NCBI GenBank assembly: GCA_029891385.1
Contig: CM057235.1
Location: forward strand, 13,542,001 to 13,606,000
Reading direction: 5' to 3'
DNA: 64,000 nt
Source: Erythroxylum novogranatense
Taxonomy: Eukaryota > Streptophyta > Magnoliopsida > Malpighiales > Erythroxylaceae
In this document: one piece after another, positions 59,019-64,000 of the stretch
Layout: each line of letters starts with the position of its first letter
Numbering within the stretch: the first letter of the stretch is position 1
Position numbers and translations under genes: made by a program
The notes under the pieces: model-generated
What the model saw: only the letters and a program-made list of their open reading frames with translations
Database searches by the model: none
Told to the model about the DNA's origin: nothing

Positions 59019-60201
59019 ATGGATGTGAAGACAGCTTTCCTAAATGGAAATCTAGCTGAGGATGTGTATATGACACAACCTGAGGGCTTCACCTCCTATG
59101 ATGGCGAAAAAGTATGCAAGCTTCAGAAATCCATCTATAGATTGAAACAAGCATCCAGGAGTTGGAATATCCGATTTGATGAGGTAATCAAAGAGTTTGG
59201 TTTCTCACAAAATCCGGATGAATACTGTGTGTATAAGAAGGTTAATGGGATTGCAATCGTATTCCTTGTGCTATATGTAGATGACATATTATTGCAAGGA
59301 AACGATGTCTCTATGCTACAATCAGTCAAGATTTGGTTGTCCAAACAATTTGCCATGAAAGACCTTGGTGAAGCAACTTATATCCTTGGGATAAGAATCT
59401 ATAGAGATAGATCAAAAAGGTTGCTTGGTCTTTCACAATCAACGTACATAGACAAGATGCTGAAGAGGTTTAACATGGAGCAATCCAAGAGAGGGTACCT
59501 TCCCGTGACTCATGGGATAACACTCTCGAAATCTATGTGTCCTAAGACACAAGATGAGAGGATGCACATGAATATGATCCCGTATGCATCTGCGGTAGGA
59601 TCTATCATGTACGCTATGCTATGTACGAGACCCGATGTATCATATGCTCTAAGTGTTACGAGCAGATACCAATCGGATCCTGGTGAGAGTCACTGGGTGG
59701 CTGTCAAGAATATCCTCAAGTACTTGCGAAGGACTAAGGATGTTTTCTTGATATATGTGGATGGAGATCTCCAGGTGAGCGGGTATACAGATGCTAGTTT
59801 TCAATCTGATAAGGATGATTCCAAATCTCAATCAGGTTATGTATTCACACTGAATGGCGGGGCGGTCAGTTGGAAGAGTTCCAAACAAGAGACGACTGCC
59901 GATTCAACAACCGAAGCAGAGTACATTGCCGCTTGAAGCGTGAAGGAAACAGCTTGGATCAAGAAGTTCATTCTCAACTTGGTGTGGTTCCTAGCAGTTG
60001 ATGGGCCCATACTGATTGTATTGTGACAACAATGGGGCTATTGCGCAGGCGAAAGAACCAAGGTCTCATCAACGATCCAAACACATACTCCGCAGATATC
60101 ACCTGATCAGGGAGATCATTGGTCGAGGTGATGTGCAGATAGAGAGAATTCCCACAGAGCAGAATATTGCTGATCCGTTGATAAAACTATTGTCACAGTA
60201 G
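59019..60201 (+). pseudogene. pol: RT core and RNase H of the nested element
   Basis: A 305-residue open frame (59019-59936) has MDVKTAFLNG, KSIYRLKQASRSW, the RT catalytic motif YVDDILL (59275-59295), WLSKQFAMKDLGEATYILG and the RNase H start SGYTDASFQSDKDDSKSQSGY, SWKSSKQ and TEAEYIAA. A TGA follows at 59935. A small shift near 59970 separates it from the RNase H end (60016-60201: CDNNGAIAQAKEP, HLIREI, IADPL). The polypurine tract is at 60262. RT and most of RNase H are thus intact but cut off from a start. Confidence 0.9.
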
Positions 60202-60261
60202 AGTTTTGATTCTCATGTACTCGCCTATGGTATTAGATATCAAGGCGATTGGCTTTAGGTC

Positions 60262-60272
60262 AAGTGGGAGAT
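60262..60272 (+). promoter_or_regulatory. Polypurine tract of the nested Angela-like element
   Basis: AAGTGGGAGAT directly before the 3' LTR; it normally primes plus-strand DNA synthesis. The left copia (3576-3586) has the same tract and the older element has AAATAGGAGAT (63414-63424). Confidence 0.9.
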
Positions 60273-62133
60273 TGTTAGAGTAGTGCCCTGAAGGCAATCG
60301 CCTTTAGCGCATTTTGTACAAATTTGCGTACATTCTTTATAAATAAATAAAGAAAGGCATATATTTCATTAATTTGTTATTCATTATTTATGAACTGATA
60401 TTGATCTGTAATCAAATTAATGAAGTCTATGATATATGACATAGCATGAAGGAAATTATGATGTGATCATACTACTGAGATTCCTATCATGTGCAATTAT
60501 GTTAGTATCTAAATTATCCCTAGTCATAGGATTACTGAGACTGGACATCGGTAATCCGGAAAGACTAGCACATCTCAAGCTCCTTTATTTGATCAAGCAG
60601 TGGATCTCAGAAACTGTAAATATGAGATATTTAGGGTTGAGATGTGGATGCTTACTAAAGGTAGTAAGTACATTGGATGACCTGCTATGAGATCATCACA
60701 TGGATGTCCTATTCTAATGTCAGTGATAATCTCATCATAGCAATGGTGCAAGTATCCTTAGACTTGAGGTGCTCAAGGATATCTTGGATACCGATTATGT
60801 GCTTTGACTCCATTCCTTGTTGCCTTCTGAGGTTGCTCATAGGGTGGTGATTGGGTGCGACTTGAAGTATTCAAGGTAATTGAGTAGTCAATAGAGGATT
60901 CACCACTTCTGTGATAGCAGAAGATGATACCCATGGCCTCTTGTCAGGGTCATTACTTGGAAGTCTCTGGCCGGAGCATATATGTCATGAAGAATGTCTT
61001 CATTGACATATTAAGTAATGAGTCCCAGGACAAGAACTGAAATCACTTGGACTAGATTTGACTTAGTCAGTCTAGTAAGAGTTGACACTTTGCCCATACT
61101 CATAACCAAGTAGGGTATAGCATGGTGAAAGGACGAATTGCACCAGAATTGTCTATGGAAAGGTTCGTGATATGGTTCATGATGAATACATGTTCATTCG
61201 TCAAACCAATTACTTTCCGGTCAATTGGGGGTCATGATGTGTTGCTAGATACCGCTCATGACTTGCTCAGATTAAGTGTTAATCTAAGTGGCTAACATAA
61301 CCGGGAACCTAATGGGTCACACGCATAAGAGTGTCTCGGAGAATGTGTAAAATAGTTTTAGATAGAGATCCAATATATGGAGAGCAATCGAATTAATTGG
61401 ATCCCGATGAGATCGAGATATGTCCCGATGAGATCGCGACATCGATATTGCTGAAAAATATTTTCGGAGGTTTTTCCCATACCGGGACCTGGTAGGTCGG
61501 TAAAACCGACCCCAGTGTGACTGGACCACATCAGCATTTATTTATATATATATATATAATTAATTAATTAAAGAATTAATATATATATATGTATATACGT
61601 GGATGAAGTGGAAAGGAAGGAGAAGCTTCCATTTCATGCCTAGTCATTAGTTATAATAAATGACTAAAAGACAAAACTAAAAAGATGAGTGAAGATGAAG
61701 GATGATCGTTGGCTTTAATATAAAAGAAAGAGTTTCTTTGTTAAAGAATGAGATGGTCGTTGGTTTTGGAAGAATGAGGAAATAAGAGAGGATTTTGAGA
61801 AAATCCTAAGCCATTCTCTTCTTCTTCAACGATCTTCATTCTCATCTTCTCCAAGTTTTCATCTCCTTCAAGCTTCCTCTCAAGCTCTCCAAGGACAAAG
61901 GTAAGAGCTAGCACTCTTTACTCTGTTCTAGCTATTCCCGGGTCAAAGGGTTTGTCCCGGTTAGGTTCTCTGATCTCTGCGTGGATACCGTTAGAGACGG
62001 TCTCCTTTGGCCGTTATGGTTTGAGTCTGTTGTGTAGACACATGGATCCTGGCTTTCGGGAAGGTCCCGGAATAAAAAAATTTTTGTTTTCCGCACCATG
62101 GGCATGTGATGCTCACACCGGGATTTTCCTACA
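60273..62133 (+). mobile_element. 3' LTR of the nested Angela-like element (1861 bp)
   Basis: Near-identical to 52769-54631. It ends GGGATTTTCCTACA and is followed by the target duplication ATAAC (62134-62138). Confidence 0.95.
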
Positions 62134-62138
62134 ATAAC

Positions 62139-63413
62139 TGCATACCATGATTATGAAATTTGGCAAATGGATGTCAAAACAACATTTCTCAATGAAAATT
62201 TGCAAGAGGATGTGTACATGACACAACCTGAGGGTTTTGAATCCAAAGAATTTCCTAATCAAGTTTGCAAGTTGCAAAGGTCCATTTATGGCCTTAAGCA
62301 AGCGTCGCGGAGTTGGAACATCCGTTTTGATGATATAATCAAAGAGTTTGATTTTATCAAAAATGTGGATGAAGCTTGTGTTTACAAGAAGGTAAATGAG
62401 AGTGTAGTCGTTTTCTTAGTGCTTTATGTAGATGACATATTGCTCATAGGAAATGACATTTCAATGCTCCAGTCTGTTAAGATATGGTTATCAAAGAACT
62501 TTTTCATGAAGGATATGAGAAAAGCAGCTTATATACTAGGTATAAAGATGTATCGAGATAGATCAAAAAGGTTGCTTGGATTATCTCAATCCACGTATAT
62601 AGATAAAGTGCTAAAAAGGTTTAACATGGAGAATTCCAAGAGGGGATTCTTACCCATATCGCATGAGATTTCTCTCTCAAAGAGTATGTGTCCACAAACA
62701 CAACAAGAGAGAGATAAAATAGATTGAATTCCATATACTTTGGTAATTGAGTCAATCATGTATGCAAGGCTATACACTAGACCAGATGTCTCTTATGCTT
62801 TGAGCATAACAAGCAGATATCAAGCTAGTCCCGATGAAGGTCACTGACGGCTGTGAAAAACATCTTGAAGTACTTAAAAAGAAATAAAGATATTTTTCTG
62901 GTCTATGGAGGAGTTGAACTGAGAGTTTAGGGTTATTCGGATGCCAGTTTTCAGTCAGATCAAGACGATAGTAGATCGCAGTCAGGGTACATTTTTATTA
63001 TTTATGGTGGTGCAGTTAGTTGGAAGAGTTCCAAACAACTAATCATCGCAGATTCAACGACCGAAGCAGAGTACATTTCAATGTCAGAGGTGGCGAAGAA
63101 AGCAATTTGGATCAAGAAGTTCATCATTGAACTTGGAGTGGTTCCAAGCATTGTTGAGCCCATAGTATTGTATTGTGACAACAACGATGCTGTTGCGCAA
63201 GCAAAAGAACACATGTCTCATCAACAGTCTAAATATGCACTCAGGAAGTTTCACTTGATCAGGGAGATAGTGGAGCGAAAAGACATAACATTGGAGTGAG
63301 TTCCCACTGAAAAGAATCCAGCAGATCCTCTTACTAAGCCACTGTCTCAAAAGAGACATGATAGACATATAGATGGCTATGGTATTCGATACATTAGCAA
63401 TTGACTTTAGTGC
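62139..63413 (+). pseudogene. pol: pol of the older Angela-like element, part 2 (rest of RT, RNase H)
   Basis: This takes up where 52768 left off. It reads YEIWQMDVKTTFLNE, RSIYGLKQASRSW, the catalytic YVDDILLIGND (about 62425-62457), WLSKNFFMKDM, a stop at 62725, then TRPDVSYALSITSRYQ (62773), and RNase H blocks DASFQSDQDDSRSQSGY (62941), SWKSSKQ, TEAEYIS, VLYCDNNDAVAQAKE and HLIREIV. A TGA occurs at 63297, followed by NPADPLTKPLSQ. A base loss near 62847 (CACTGACGG) shifts the frame. It is clearly the same ORF as part 1, separated by 9.4 kb. Confidence 0.9.
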
Positions 63414-63424
63414 AAATAGGAGAT

Positions 63425-64000
63425 TGTTAGTTTATGCCCTTGCAATCAATTTATTTTGGTTGTAAATATTTGTATGACATTATTAATTAATTAAAGGCAT
63501 TCTTTATCTTTATGTATTTGTTAATTATTTAATTATTATTCGTAAAGATAAAATCCTTGGAATAATTATTGTGTAATTGAAATTATGATCGATCATAATT
63601 TATGAGATTTAATATACACTTATGTATTATTCATAAATGTTCCTAGTTGTAGTTTCATTAAGACCGGATATTATTGAAACGAAGAAAATTAGCACACATT
63701 ATGTTTATTTCTTATGAAAAAAGTAATCGATCTCATTAATTAAAGTATAAAGATACTTAAACTAATGTGTGGGTAATTATTAGAGAATAAGTCACTGATC
63801 TGACCCGATTATGAGAATTTCGAATGGAATATTACTTATATGTCTATGGACTATCTCATAATAATGGTTGTCTAATTAATCCTCAGATTTGAGATTACTA
63901 ATATATCTAGTATGAGAATTATTGTATTTTAATGCTACTTATGAATTGTCCTAGGATAATTCTGTCGGTAGTAATTGAATACAATATGAACCATATGTAG
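63425..64000 (+). mobile_element. 3' LTR of the older Angela-like element, cut by the window edge
   Basis: It begins TGTTAGTTTATGCCCTTGCA right after the polypurine tract AAATAGGAGAT, again the Angela start pattern (TGTTAG...TGCCCT). 576 bases are visible. No partner copy is seen upstream of its gag, so the 5' LTR is lost. Confidence 0.85.

Larger units (their letters stand above)
52769..62133 (+). mobile_element. Full-length nested Angela-like copia element (9365 bp)
   Basis: Two LTRs (52769-54631 and 60273-62133), a primer-binding site at 54633, a long leader, gag, protease, integrase, RT and RNase H, and a polypurine tract at 60262-60272, all in copia order, bordered by ATAAC on both sides. 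The LTR start TGTTAGAGTAGTGCCCTGAAG, LTR length near 1.86 kb and gag signature place it with Angela/BARE-1. The LTRs differ by roughly 60 substitutions and small gaps by eye, about 96-97 percent identity. The coding region is broken at several points, and gag lacks its core, so it is not autonomous now. Confidence 0.95.

Overview
This window is eukaryotic nuclear DNA from a flowering plant, most likely a eudicot. The sequence is AT-rich, the one intact gene has 17 coding exons with GT-AG introns and is the plant splicing factor RRC1, and nearly everything else is plant-type transposable elements: Ty1/copia Angela-like, Ty3/gypsy with very large LTRs, and a Mutator-like DNA transposon. I cannot name the species. 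There is no sign of bacterial, organellar or CRISPR sequence.

Layout. (1) 1-7681: the 5' end of a minus-strand Ty3/gypsy element (gag start, primer-binding site and a complete 2.24 kb LTR ending at 2890) lies inside an older copia element, of which the RNase H end and 3' LTR remain (2891-about 5396). AT-rich LTR-like sequence follows. (2) 7682-23786: a graveyard of LTRs. It holds a degenerate Ty3-type LTR (7682-about 10184), a copia solo LTR (11960-13962), a Ty3-type solo LTR (14124-17511), a stretch with a weak LINE relic, and a clear solo LTR at 21166-23786 with perfect AAGAT target duplications. (3) 24730-33820: a 9.1 kb Mutator-like element (MULE) with TIRs of about 170 bp and a perfect 9-bp target duplication TTGTTATAA. 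It carries a decayed transposase gene and a copia gag relic that has been tandemly triplicated. (4) about 34200-46300: the RRC1 gene, plus strand, apparently functional. Its fourth coding intron (4.05 kb) holds a fossil copia element. (5) 47200-64000: a copia nest. A gag relic of one copia family abuts an older, 5'-truncated Angela-like element. That element is split inside its reverse transcriptase by a full-length Angela-like element (52769-62133), which has two LTRs of about 1.86 kb and ATAAC target duplications.

How it fits together: RRC1 is the only host gene I can support. It should encode an SR140/U2SURP-type U2 snRNP-associated protein (RRM, SURP, CID, SAP-like, cwf21, RS-like tail). 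All transposon reading frames are broken, so none looks autonomous. The most unusual structure is in the long leaders of the two Angela-like elements: a short hairpin recurs at least six times and shows base-pair-preserving changes between copies, next to a 90-bp tandem duplication and a cluster of GTCGAC-containing repeats.
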